64,000 bases of DNA, from contig JADWOT020001282.1 in assembly GCA_036345935.2 (NCBI GenBank), positions 186,001 to 250,000 on the forward strand, given 5' to 3'. Under the pieces are notes generated by a model, which was given only the letters and a program-made list of their open reading frames with translations, did no database searches and was not told where the DNA came from. Shown here in pieces: positions 12,570-23,819 of this stretch. Positions within the stretch are counted from its first letter, which is position 1, and each line of letters begins with the position of its first letter. The stretch is from Taenia hydatigena (lineage: Eukaryota > Platyhelminthes > Cestoda > Cyclophyllidea > Taeniidae). Made by a program: the position numbers and the translations under genes.

Positions 12570-12929
12570 TTAGCGTGCCCACCACCTTAGTATCGTTAGG
12601 CCTTGCATCATTATCTCCCAAATAGTCAGATTCTTCCTTCCTGGCAATTGCTGAACAATAATAAGCAAGTGCTTATTTCCGACATGGACGACAATGCTGC
12701 ACGCACCTTCACCACACACTACCACGTATGACATCGTAGCTAACGATTGCACTCGTGGCTGCAATTTGGCATCGTAGGATTTATCAACTAGGACTCTGTA
12801 ATCAACAGGAGCGCCAAAAAGTAGAGCGGTGATCAAGACAAGTCCCATTAGCCTAATTTTCCAAATGAAAATTTCTTGCTCATACCGTTCGAATTGGGAT
12901 TCTTTTGATTGGCTAAGCATGCTTTCCAT
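12570..12929 (-). CDS. Unrecognised 119-codon ORF with one hydrophobic segment
   Basis: This ATG-initiated frame is not part of any repeat seen in the window. Residues 1-25 are polar and charged. Residues 27-41 (about RLMGLVLITALLFGA) form a short hydrophobic segment that could be a signal anchor. The rest has valine-rich strands such as MSYVVVCGEG. A frame of this length is expected about once by chance in 64 kb of this composition. The only argument for it is the absence of stops, with no splice sites or polyadenylation signal to support it. It is most likely a chance frame. Confidence 0.15.
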   Translation of the reverse strand: MESMLSQSKESQFERYEQEIFIWKIRLMGLVLITALLFGAPVDYRVLVDKSYDAKLQPRVQSLATMSYVVVCGEGACSIVVHVGNKHLLIIVQQLPGRKNLTIWEIMMQGLTILRWWAR

Positions 12930-15195
12930 AACTGGTTAGTCTGTAGTTGCGAATGGTTCGCGAAACCCATTTAAATATTCGCAGCCTCCGGAAAAGCTCT
13001 CTAGGTAAAGGAAACGCAAAGTATGCAGAAGAGGTCCACACTGCCTATCACAGCCTTGGTTTACACCACAGATTTCCAGCTTTTAGCTTCCAGCGATGAG
13101 GCTAAGCTATTTATAAATTGCATGTCATTGAACCTCCTCGAAGTGCTAACCAAAGCAGTCTTGGCATAGTGATCCTGTGGGCGAATAGTGGCTCTAAGGC
13201 AGAAGTTACTTTGGACGAGAGCAAGAGGTCTGTGATGTGACCGCAAATAAACGCATGCATGCACACAAGGGTCTTTTATTTTTAAATACAAATGCTCACA
13301 CGCAATTGGTGGACTTCTACGTACTAAACTCGACACCTTCACAGGTATATTGGAGCTGGAGTGACTTGGACATTGTTCAGAATCATTTTGGTAGCGTTAA
13401 GTGTCGCTGTATCTCTCTAGGGCGAATCTAGATGGTCGTATGATTAATATTCCTATAAGTGAAAGCATGGCCTTATGAATCAATCTCTCTTCTTCCAGAA
13501 GTATCATTAGTTTCGGTTCATCGTGCGAATTCGCAGTGATAGTCAAGATATTCAAACCACAGTGCCTGTAGTGCAGCTTATGTTGCATGTCCAACGAAAA
13601 GTAAAAGAGAATAGCCACGTATTTTTACTTTTAACATCAGTAGAACGGAATTTTAAAATGCAAACGGTAATGATAAATTGTAGAAGTTAGCGTCTCCTCA
13701 TATTTAAAATGCTTGCAATAAAACGCGGCGCAGTTCGCAAACAAGCATGATGTTGTACGAATCCATAGTCAGCTACTAAGATATGCATTTAATTATATGC
13801 AATCCACTTGTTTAAAATAGATGGATTGTGTCTATGAATCTGTCCAAACGGAAGCAGTGTGCAGTGGGAGCACTGCATTGTTGAAATTAAATGTGGGATC
13901 CCGCATTAAAAGGGTTGGGGCTAAAAAATCATTTTAAAATTTACCATAATACTCCTCATTTTAACTGAATGACAATAAAGACGTGTGCGAGCGTTGCAAA
14001 GCTTAGTATAAGCCCACCATTTAAAAATTAGTTAAAGGCGACTATACCGAGCTAAGCGTTTGTATTATAGTAAGTATGGCAGTCTTGACGTTGTTGTAAA
14101 AGTATCTTTCTTATTGAAGCATGCATTGAATCAAAATAATGCATCAACTCAATGTCAATCAAAATGGAGTTAAGTAAATACATCTACGGACAAACCACTT
14201 GAAGACCTCGATTTCAGTAAGCAGGATTCGTAGGCTCTCTTTGAGCAGCTCCATTCAGATCTTTCTAAAAGTTCTTAATTTTGTCAAAGGATGAAAGTTG
14301 ATTAGAGCCTCAACTTTGGACGAAGTACTGGCTTACGATGTAGTGTCGCTGGTGCTTACGGTGACCAGTGACAAGACGGAGGTGACGCAGTAGCTGCAAT
14401 CGCTGAAAATTGTTTCAACTCGCATGTTGATGATGAAGACACAACCGTCCTCACATGTTTAGACAATCGATCCAAGTACATGAAAGCGGGTCAGCGACGG
14501 CTGATAGTAAAAGTTTGTTGGATGAGTTTCTTTTGCTATCAAACGATTTTTTATTACAGCTTTCCTAGACTGCCTACTATGAGCAGGACTTCAAAATTTG
14601 CACCCGTATAGATTCCATCATATATTTTGAACATCAAAGCCGATCACAGACAATAATGCTATTTAAGAATCGCCTTAATGTATTAATGTTAGTAAAGCTG
14701 ATGGCAGCATACACCCTGTCGTTGTTTGAGAATGTACTGTTTTGTAAAAGGTAGTTACGATATGCTGATACTTAATTTCACCGCGTCGGGAGTCAATTTA
14801 TTGCATTGGTGTGTAAGACTGCTTTCTAGATTACAAACTTGATTCGCTACTGAAACGAGTTAATGCATGATACAGAGCACACAAATTCGCTACCAATGTT
14901 GAGGTCATTTACAATCGAAATGGACGAGAAGTTTAGATCAACTATTCCCATTGATGCTTGACAGTCGGTTTGAGAAAAAAGCAATCAAACCCCGAATTTT
15001 GGCGTAAAATTAGCTTTTAGTTTACTTTTGAAGGGAATGCTGTATAAACATGGGTCCGGTTCATACACAAATTTGGGAATGATAATGCTAGTGGGATGCA
15101 TTGATAAGGAAAATTTTGAGGACGAATTGTAAAGACAACTTGGTTCCCATATTTATAAATCTGATCTATCAATGCACGAAAATATAAAGCAAAGT
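12930..15195. other. Gene-free stretch, nothing recognised
   Basis: A+T-rich DNA with only short frames and no recognised domain, promoter or repeat. Confidence 0.35.
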
Positions 15196-15214
15196 CATTA
15201 GCAATATTAGCGAT

Positions 15215-17060
15215 GACCTTCTTGGCATGCATGAGCTTGGCAGTATTATTGTCAGCTATCACATATTAATAATTTCCACATGTCACACTTGTGTGACGCG
15301 CAAGTTCAAGTGGAGAAATCTAGTAAGATGCAGGCTAATATTGTGCTGCAGCATAGACGCATCTATAAAAACCTGATTTTAAAGTAGAAAATTTAGTCCT
15401 ATTCTTCACGAAGAACGCCGCTACTCAGTGGCATTCTGCTGGAGTGGTCTGCCTCCATCACTCACAACTTCGTTTTTTGTCTTGGCACTAAATTCAGTAA
15501 GGCTAAAAGATTGACTGAGATCTTTGAGTCGACAGATTGATGGACGGCTGGACGGTTAGCAGTGGCACTGGTGCTTAGGGACATACTCAGGATCATACCG
15601 CCCTCTCATTTTGAGTGAGACATTGCGTGGCTGTTGAATAGTTCAGGTCTTATAGACTTGAAATGACTTCACAGCGTAGACTAAGCCATATATTTAAGGT
15701 CTGGGGTCTTATCGGCTTGCGTAACCCTGACCTTTGAATCACATGCCGCCCCACTCACGTGGCCATTTAATCACACCCTCTTCCATTGGTAGAATCAATA
15801 GCAACGCAGCGAGAGTGCTTGCATTATGCGTTATGCATATTTTTAAGTAAACTTGTCATTACCTAATGAAAGATGCGTTGATGTTGAAAGTAGACCATAG
15901 TGCGACTTCACATCCATTCTTTCTGTGGGGTCACTGAAAGTCCATGGCCGGTTCCTCTGAGGCACGGGGGTGGCAAGCACTCCCTGATCTCGACTTCAAG
16001 TCGTGTCACTAAGACAGAACTACAATCTGCGGAGAGACAAGTGATCCCGCATACGTATAAGAGTGTGTGCCTTCCAGCAACCATTCCACAGCCGCTACAT
16101 CGCAGGTAGGTCTCAAGAAAATGCTGCAAACACAATAGAAAGCCATGACTTTGGTCATTCTTGTTAATCCCACCTAATGCCTCTGTGGCACAAACCAATT
16201 TGACCGATCTTTATCGTCCGAGAAGTAACTTGGTGATTGCCCATTTTAAGTGACAGCGATTGTTAATTTTAAAAATTGATGCAAATTGTAATAAAGGGTG
16301 GACGCCATTGCTTTTCGATTAAAAACTTAATGTTTGGAGGCTGATGCGTCTGCGACTATGGATCTGCGATTCGAATACTTCTATAACCTTATACTCAAAC
16401 AGATCTATTTTCTTTCCGTCTTTTGAGGCAAATTTAGGGATCAAAAATGGAAACTAAATAAATTACTTATTAAGCAGAAGTTAAAATAACATTGCGCGAA
16501 TCAAAAAAGCATTGCGATGTGAATAACATCATAAGTTTGCTGCAATTATACTGTAGCATGTTTCAACATTTCAAGATTTTGATTGTGTGAAAGTTTTTCG
16601 CTTACAAAGCCAGTTAACACATACTCTGGCTTGCGATGCAGTGCATCTTTCATTTGATTTGATAGCTTTGCATGGCTTTACTTTACTATCTTTATATTTT
16701 TATCAATCGCATCGCTAATGCATTTATAGTCGTCACCGAATTTGTGGTTGGTTCACTCGACTGCGCTTGCAGCTAGAATCGCTATCAGCTGAGGGCCAAC
16801 AATCATCAAAAGCGGGTGCCTTTTCCTTTTCGACTAAAGATAGCACTGAAATCGGAACTTTCCAATGTATACTCACGTTCTTAATCTACTTGATGCGTAA
16901 ATGTGCCAGAAAACTGTCGACTGGATATCAGTGCAGTGAATGGTGGGAATCATTTGAAGTCATTGGTGAGTTGGTAGCCATGTATATATCTGTGATCTTG
17001 TGCATCCATATTTTGATATTTTCGAGGCTGCAATTACAGTAAAGGAGTATACTTATGCCT
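15215..17060 (-). repeat. Repeat family A, copy 2
   Basis: This block aligns with copy 1 (3200-5190) from the palindrome-like TCACACTTGTGTGA at 15284-15297 onward. Shared landmarks are GGAGTGGTCTGC near 15442, GACAGATTGATGGACGGCTG near 15532, CATGCCGCCCCACT near 15742 and GTTGTTGGCCCTCAG (minus) near 16800. On the minus strand the cysteine-rich peptide is still readable at 16198-15908 (RHTLLYVC, CLSADCSS). The second peptide near 16800-16560 has in-frame stops, so this copy is not coding for it. Confidence 0.7.
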
Positions 17061-17669
17061 ATACCCAACAGCGTGACATCGTCATCATTCTGCATGGGGG
17101 CTAAACCATGCCATGACGGGCTCAAGTTCTGTGGGAGGCGATGTGTGTGTGCGCATCATCTGCTTGGTGGCCATCAAGGGGATATTGCTAAACCCTCCAC
17201 AAAATGCGACCTTGTAGTAGTCATCGAGGTGTGGCACCGAGAGGGTTCAGGGCCTTTTGCTAAGGTCGTGTCCTCCATCAGTGCCCTTCATCGTTATGTT
17301 TAAGGCAATCGAATGGCAGAAGTCGGAGGCACGAGTGCAGTCACTGCTTCCTGGACTTAACGAGGCTTCGCGCTCCCTACTACTACCCTTAAGTTTCTAC
17401 CCTTGGACAAAGTGGTACCTGTACTAGTCACGCCAGTGTTCGTTATTTCTTCGACTTCGACTCCCACCTGATTGCATTTGAGCGCATACATTACGGCTTC
17501 CGTTTTCCTGATCAATGCTGCTTTAGTTGTTATGCATGGCGTGTACTCCTTATCAACGGATCATTGTTGGCAAAACCAATCCCTGTATTTTAGGCAATAA
17601 AGGCAATGAAAGACACTCAAAGTTGTGGTTTATAAGAGAGGATTGGGGGTGTAAATTACCTATCAAATG

Positions 17670-18140
17670 CAACCACTACTACTGGGTGAGGCCGCTCGAT
17701 AGAAAAAAAGTAACCCAAAACCGTCGAGACATCATCATGTGACTGAGGTGCGGGTTGTGAGCCCACCGAGGGAGGAGGAGGAGGAGGAAGAGACGGAGTT
17801 ATACCAACCAACAGTGCAGGTTGGGAAGGGCAGGGGTAGAGGGCGGCCAAAGTGCACTGATCACTGAGGTCTGTGGTTACATTGGGCCGATATTTAGTAT
17901 CTCGACAAGACACTTCCACCCAGTGATAAGAGCACTCAAAGTCAATCGTTGTGGTGACCGAACATGGGTTTAAAGTGTAGCTAGAAAAGTTAAGGAAAAA
18001 AGAAGAAGGATAAAAAAAAAATCAAAAAATTTTTTAATATTAATTGGCCAACCCTATGACTGCTGGGGCGCTTTTATCAGTAGCAACAGCAGTAGCGCTG
18101 GACACAAATTGCACCCACCGCGAAGGCAGTTTAAGGAAAA
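17670..18140 (+). repeat. Repeat A tail, copy 1
   Basis: This block matches 20300-20780 in the same orientation. Both begin with GTGAGGCC.CTCGA, continue through a GGAGGAGGA purine run, GACCAAAGTGCA-like and AAAGTCAATCG landmarks, and end in an A-rich stretch followed by GCAGTAGC or GCGGTAGC. In both places the block lies downstream of a repeat A copy, so it is probably the distal part of the same unit. Confidence 0.65.
17768..17790 (+). repeat. GAG-type purine microsatellite
   Basis: A short run of GGAGGA units within the A-tail repeat. The homologous run at 20389-20399 is shorter. Confidence 0.7.
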
Positions 18141-18269
18141 CAAGATGGAAAAAGGAAGAAGAGGTGTCTATTTTAGGAAATCCAAATTCTACGCATTTTT
18201 GACTCGCAAGAAAGCAGCACTTTCGAGGAGCCCGTGAGGACAGTAGATTGGTCGATGGCGTATATGTTC

Positions 18270-18870
18270 TGAGGGCGCCTGATACACTCGCTAAGGAAAA
18301 ATGGAGTAAAAAGATGGATAAAGTGGATGGATGGAGAGGGAGGTAGTACTGAGTTGGGTGGATGAGTCAGGAGACCAACGGGTAGGCAGATCGGTCAGTG
18401 TATAGGTGGATGTGCAGATAAGCAGATTAGCACGCAGTACATAGAAGGGGAGAGGGAAAAAGGGCTTTCGCTAGCAACATGACAAATGGTAAGAAAATGT
18501 GGGTCAAATGCTTTCTTTTAAACGCACCAACAGCAACAATTGGTACTAATCATTAGAAAAATGAATAAATGGCTTGCCCGTTCACTGGAGAGGCCTGGCG
18601 AAGGCACGCAAACAGTCAGCAGTGACAATGGACGGAGCACAGTAAAACAAATTATCTCGTTTAAGAACTACACGTGCTAGAGGATCACTGCCCATTTACT
18701 ACTGAAAACACCACGCACAACCGGCTTTTCACCGACTACCTAGGACAACAAGACTGAAGCAAGCAGTAGGTAAACGTTGGCCAGCTACTTTTTAAACGAA
18801 AGAAAACAAAACAAATAGCAACTGACCATAACCAGCAGGATGCCACAGAGTGGTGTTGCTCCTTGTGAAG
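18270..18870 (+). repeat. Repeat family E, copy 1
   Basis: This block matches 23100-23590 in the same orientation. Landmarks are GTGTATAGGTGGAT near 18398, AACAATTGGTA near 18534, and an ACGTGC..TAG.GGATCA run near 18672. It is followed at once by the next repeat A copy. Confidence 0.65.
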
Positions 18871-18959
18871 AATAAAACAGAGTTGCCTACTTTTTATGTC
18901 ATGCTATGGCTATCTCTAACCTCGTAGTCTGAGTCCTACACTTTCGGGGCTAGAATTTT

Positions 18960-20230
18960 ATCAGCTGGCTTTTTGTGGCCCCTGAATCGCATGCCGCCTC
19001 ACTCACGTGGCCATTTAATCACTCCTTCTTTTAATTGTAAAACCAACAGAGGCGCAGCAAGAGCACTTAGGCGATCCGTTACGCATTTTTTGAAGTGAAA
19101 TTGTTACCAACTAATGAAAGATGTGTTAATGTGAAAAATGGACTACAGTGCAACCGGTTTCTTTGAGGCCCAACGGTGGTAAATACTTACTAGCCTCGTC
19201 TTTATGTCGTGTCTCGCATACGTGTAAGAGGGTGTGCCTCCCAGCGACCATTTCACAGCCGCCACTCCGTAGACTAGGTTCAGTAAAATACTGCCAGCGC
19301 AATACATATAAATATATCATGACTTGGGTCTTCATTTTAATTTCATTGAATGCTTCTGTGGCACATATATGCGACGCAATGGCGTAATTGCCCATATTAA
19401 GCGACAACAACTGCTAATTTTGAAAACCAATGCAAAGTGCAGCAGGAAAAAACGTCGTTGCCTTTACATAAAAGTTAGATATTCAGAGGCTAATGCAATT
19501 GCAAATATGGATCGGCATTGCCAGAGTGCTTACAAAGTTTCGATAGGCGATTTGAATGCCTCTATAATCTAATACCCAAATACATCTATACGTCTTTTGT
19601 ATTTTGAAGTAAATTTAGGGCTCAATAATAAAAATCAAAGTAAATCACTTAATAAGAATAAGTGAAAATGACATTGCAAGGATCATGAACTAAAAGTATG
19701 CGTAATTCGAATAAAAGCACAAATTTGCTACGTTTACATATTAGCATGTCTCATTTATTTCAAGATTTTGGTTCTGGCAATGTTGGTTTACAAAGCCTGT
19801 TAAAACGTACTTTAGCTTACGATTTAGTGCAGCGTTTCTTTTATTTGATAACTTTTTATATCTTTTCTTTACCATCTTTTTATTTTTATTAATCGCTTTG
19901 CTGATGCATCTAAGGTCGTAGTCGAATTTGTGGTTGGTGCGCTCAACTGCGCATGTAGCTAGTTGTACCAGCGGTTGAGAACCAACGATCATAAAAAAGA
20001 GTGTCTTTTCTTTCCCGACTCAAGGTAGCACTGAATACGGATCGTTTCAACATCTCCTTACGTTCATAGTCTAGTCGATGCAATAATGTGTCAGAAAGTT
20101 GTCGACCGTATGTCATTGCAGTTAGAAAGTAAAAGGTTGTTTAAAGTCAAAGGTGAGTTGGTATCCCGTGTATATATATGACTTTTATGCTTTGTGATGT
20201 TTCTATTACACTGGAGGAGCATACTTAGTC
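18960..20230 (-). repeat. Repeat family A, copy 3 (5'-truncated relative to copies 1 and 2)
   Basis: This copy starts near CCTGAATCGCATGCCGCC at 18982 and runs to the TACACTGGAGGAGCATACTT region at 20205-20227. It lacks the first roughly 550 bases of copies 1 and 2. On the minus strand, 19992-19741 is an 83-codon open frame closely related to 4925-4635 of copy 1 (shared SNK, YVLTG-type and NQNLE segments). This is the best preserved example of that possible ancestral coding block. Confidence 0.7.
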
Positions 20231-20299
20231 CTTCTCTTTTAAGAATAGGTGTTTGCCGATGCGTTCGCGTTTTCGTGAATTAATTGAACCAACTTATAC

Positions 20300-20780
20300 C
20301 AAGCAGCGTGAGGCCACTCGACGGAAAAGTACATGAAGACCGTGAGACACCATCGTGTGACTGGGGTGCGGGCGGTGAGCCCGCGGGAGGAGGAAGAGTC
20401 GAGGATGTTCGAATCAATATTGCAGGAGGGGGGAGATAGGGTTAGGGGACGACCAAAGTGCATCGATCACTTGGGCCTATGCTTACGTTGAGACGCTGCT
20501 TAATCTCTCGTCAAGACTCCCCCACCCACCCACCCACCCACCCACTCACCCACCGACTCAGTGATGACAGCGCTTAAAGTCAATCGATATGGGGACCAGG
20601 ATTGGAAACGAAGAGTAGCTAAAGAAGGATAAAAAGAGGATTAAAATATTTTTCACCATTAAATGGCAAACTTCATCACTGATGAGGTGCTCTTTGCAGC
20701 AGCGGTAGCACTGAAAACCGGAAATATCCACCAAGAAGGCAATTAAGGAGAGTAAAGCGGACAGGGGTTAGACCTCAGTT
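20300..20780 (+). repeat. Repeat A tail, copy 2
   Basis: Second copy of the block at 17670-18140, with the same order of landmarks and the same position downstream of repeat A. A CCCA microsatellite has expanded inside this copy only. Confidence 0.65.
20519..20553 (+). repeat. (CCCA)n microsatellite
   Basis: About eight tandem CCCA/CACC units with two interruptions, seen directly. The sister repeat at 17.9 kb has only CCACCCAGTG at the same place, so the expansion happened after the duplication. Confidence 0.9.
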
Positions 20781-21109
20781 CAAGGTCAAATAAAGCCATA
20801 TGACCTCGGAGATAATTTGACTCTATTTTATTGCCCTAAGCGTAGTTCTTGGATATCGATTTTGCTGCAAGTAATACCGATGGAATCGAGACTTCATGGT
20901 CGTTTGGAATCAGTTTTTGGCCGGCCACAACCGCTGCTACCCTTTCAATTAACGCAAAACATCCACTTTCTCCCCTCTCTCCTTTCCTTTCAATAACAAA
21001 TACCATTTTAACAAAATCACATACTACTTATTAAAGAGCTTTCCCAATATTTTTTATTTAAAATACCATGTTTTGGCCTTGCTAACTTTGATTTCGCCGT
21101 TTTCTACCT

Positions 21110-22215
21110 CATCTTGCCTACCTACTCGCCGGCACACAAGTGCGACACACTGGCAGTCGCATTGCCGCCACCTAACAAACTTTCTTTACCCTTTTTTCTC
21201 TTTTTTTCTCCTTCTTTGGTTTCTATTTGCGTAAACTTACTTATCCATTCGTCATTCCACCTTTACCTCTTTCAACCCACCACCGCCATGACTAATGACC
21301 ATGCCTTCAGCCTCCATCACTTCGCTCGCAATCACTATCCTTCATTTCTTTCACCCCTTCTTTCTCTTTTTTCCTTATTTACCGCCTTTTTATGCTTATC
21401 TTTATTTCTGTATAGCAGTCACAGGCGTAAAGTAAAAGTTCTTTTGTTCCTTCCCCCTTCCCTTTCACTACCACTGTTGTACTGTGCATTGCACCGCAAT
21501 GACACAAATCATTCCGATCAGTGCGTACCGTTTATAAAAAGAACAAATTAATTGCATAAAAGAAAGTTAAACGCTTTTTATCCGTGACTTTAACTTCATC
21601 AAGTGCTCTTTTATTGCTTTTTCTTTTCATCGTCTTTCGCACCGTCACACATCTGTGACGCACATATTTATTCGCCTATTCTTTACCTCCCTCCTACCCT
21701 AGTCCCTAAATTTCTTATACTTTAAGCATTTCTTTCCTTCTATTTTTTGTCCCTTTCCTTTTCAATGCCTTTCGTAAGTGGCAAACCCTCATTCATCTGC
21801 TTTTTTCCTTCTTTCTTTTATGGTTGAAGCATTGTTGTTTTTTTGTTTTTTATTAACTCCTTTTTTGCATTCTTTTTTAAAGCAGGTAGAACAGTTATTT
21901 GTTTTAGCAACCGCTTTTTCCTTCTTATTATGCTTTACCTAACAATTGTTGCACTTTATCGCGCCGTCAGATATGCGCGACACACACTTATATTAAAAAT
22001 TTACCATTCTATTCTACTTCTTCTTATATCCCTATCACTGATGGTGTTACTTTAAGTCCTATGCATAGATACATACCTACATTGCTACTTCTTCCTCAGT
22101 ATTTTCTCCCCCTCTCCGCCGCCCTCCCTCCATGCCACACCGTCTTCAACTTCAGTGGCACAGACAAACGCTCGCCTTAATCTTAACGCAATCCTTCTCC
22201 ACTCTTTTCTTTCAT
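21110..22215 (+). other. Pyrimidine-rich strand-asymmetric block
   Basis: Over about 1.1 kb the plus strand is dominated by T and C, with runs such as TTTCTCTTTTTTTCTCC near 21198 and CCCTTTCCTTTTC near 21750. Long open frames here (for example 21114-21551, 145 codons rich in Ser, Leu, Phe and Pro) are explained by the scarcity of purine-containing stop codons. A similar but shorter tract occurs at 29940-30080. The block lies inside the second copy of the composite duplication and is absent from the first. Confidence 0.6.
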
Positions 22216-22279
22216 TTAACAGTCGTAGAAGTCTTGCCCTTCAACGCACCTTGTTATCACTCCTCTTCTTCATCCTAAC

Positions 22280-22830
22280 TTGTCTGGAAGGCGATAGAGA
22301 CGGTAGAAGGAATGCAATGCATTAATGAATGCGTAATGCCGTCAGAAGAACCGTTTCTCTGATAAGCATGTAAAGACCTCATTAATCTCACCTTTAATCA
22401 AGTTTTAATTAGAGTCAAGACCCTTTCCATTTAAGATTTGTCAGCCTCAAAAAGCCATTTACGACTGTCATCACAATCTTCACTCATGGATCTCCCTGCA
22501 CTAATCCCTCAACGCTATAGCCGTCATACATTATTTTCTACACTAATAACCTCATCCTGCGCACCAGAATCGGATAGAATACACTAAAGTTGCCTCTTCC
22601 TACTTTCTTTGCCCGTCCCAGGTTCAATAATGGGTAACAGGATCCGTTACACATGGATATGCCTAAACCAGACCGACCGCAACGTTGATAGGCCTTGCTG
22701 ATATGGAGAAAGGGATTCAAAAAATAAAATAAAGGCAAAAATTCTAACCTGACCTATAGTAAGGTGTTATATTCATGCCAAATTTTACGATCTTAAATAA
22801 AAACCACTTCAACGACTCCTTTTTAGAACG
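22280..22830 (+). repeat. Repeat family F, copy 1
   Basis: This block matches 30640-31130. Landmarks are AAGTTGCC.CTTCC.ACTT near 22586, GGTAACAGGATCCGTTACACA near 22631 (30875-30890 in the other copy) and TCTAACCTGACCTA near 22743. No coding frame is conserved. Confidence 0.6.
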
Positions 22831-23099
22831 TGGCATTAGCGAACCTTCATTCTGCACTGATCATAATTGTGCGGATTGAATCCATTATTTTTAACTTTCA
22901 AGGAAGAAGAAATTAAAAACTTTGTTACCTTACAAAAATGATGCATCACTCTAACACTCCGAAATAGCATGCTTTGGAAAGACTTGCGTCAGAAGAGCAT
23001 TGCCGAATTAATAGGTCTGATAATCGACCGTATCCATTGTGGTCTCATTGAAGAGATGACTTCATGGTGGATTAAGTATGTAGCAATCAGCTAAAATTC

Positions 23100-23590
23100 A
23101 GTTGAAAAAATGGAGCGAGAGGATAAATGGATAGTTGGGTGGATAAAGAGGGAGATAGTTCTGAGTTGGATAGATGTATTAATGGACTCACAGTTAGGCA
23201 GGTCAACCGGTGTATAGGTGGATAGCTAGATAGGCAGACTGACACGTACTTAGAGAGGAGAGTGAAAAAAGGACTTTGGCCAACAACAGGGCAAATAGTA
23301 GGCAAATGTGAGTCAAGTGTTTTCTCTTAAACGCAGTAGTAACATCAACAATTGGTATCGTTCATAGCAAAAATAAATACATGGGTTATCCAGTCAACAA
23401 AAAGGGTTGGTGAAGGCAGCCAAACAGTCCCCTGTGACAATCGACAGGGGAAGGTAGCACAAATTACCTCGTACAAGAACTGCACGCCTTAGGGGATCAA
23501 TTTCTAATCTACTGCTAAAAACACCTCAGACACAAGCACTAACGTTGGCGAGCTACCTTTTTCCCCGACAAAAAAACAAAACTGCTACCG
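23100..23590 (+). repeat. Repeat family E, copy 2
   Basis: Second copy of the 18270-18870 block, sharing GTGTATAGGTGGAT at 23211 and AACAATTGGTATC near 23349. It closes the second, enlarged copy of the A / A-tail / E composite. Confidence 0.65.
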
Positions 23591-23819
23591 ATATCACAGT
23601 CCATTTCGAGAACAAAGAGACTGCTCCAACCGTTGGTGTAAGCAGCAGACGAAGGCACCCACCCACCAACCTACTTACTCAAACATCATCCACGAGTGGC
23701 AGTCAGTCAGCAGAGCACAGCAACACGCAACCAACCCAGGCACTGAGGAGGACACTGAAGAGGGACCTTAATGCAAGCACAACTAGCTCATGTCCTTTTC
23801 CTTTCTAAGACATATCTCC

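Noticed and set aside
20403..20420. GATGTTCGAATCAAT as a tRNA B-box or SINE promoter
   Set aside because: No matching A-box at the proper distance was seen, and the stretch lies inside the A-tail repeat, whose sister copy lacks it.
21114..21551. 145-codon Ser/Leu/Phe/Pro-rich frame, possible secreted or membrane protein
   Set aside because: It lies in the pyrimidine-rich block, where stop codons are rare. Low-complexity composition explains the open frame.
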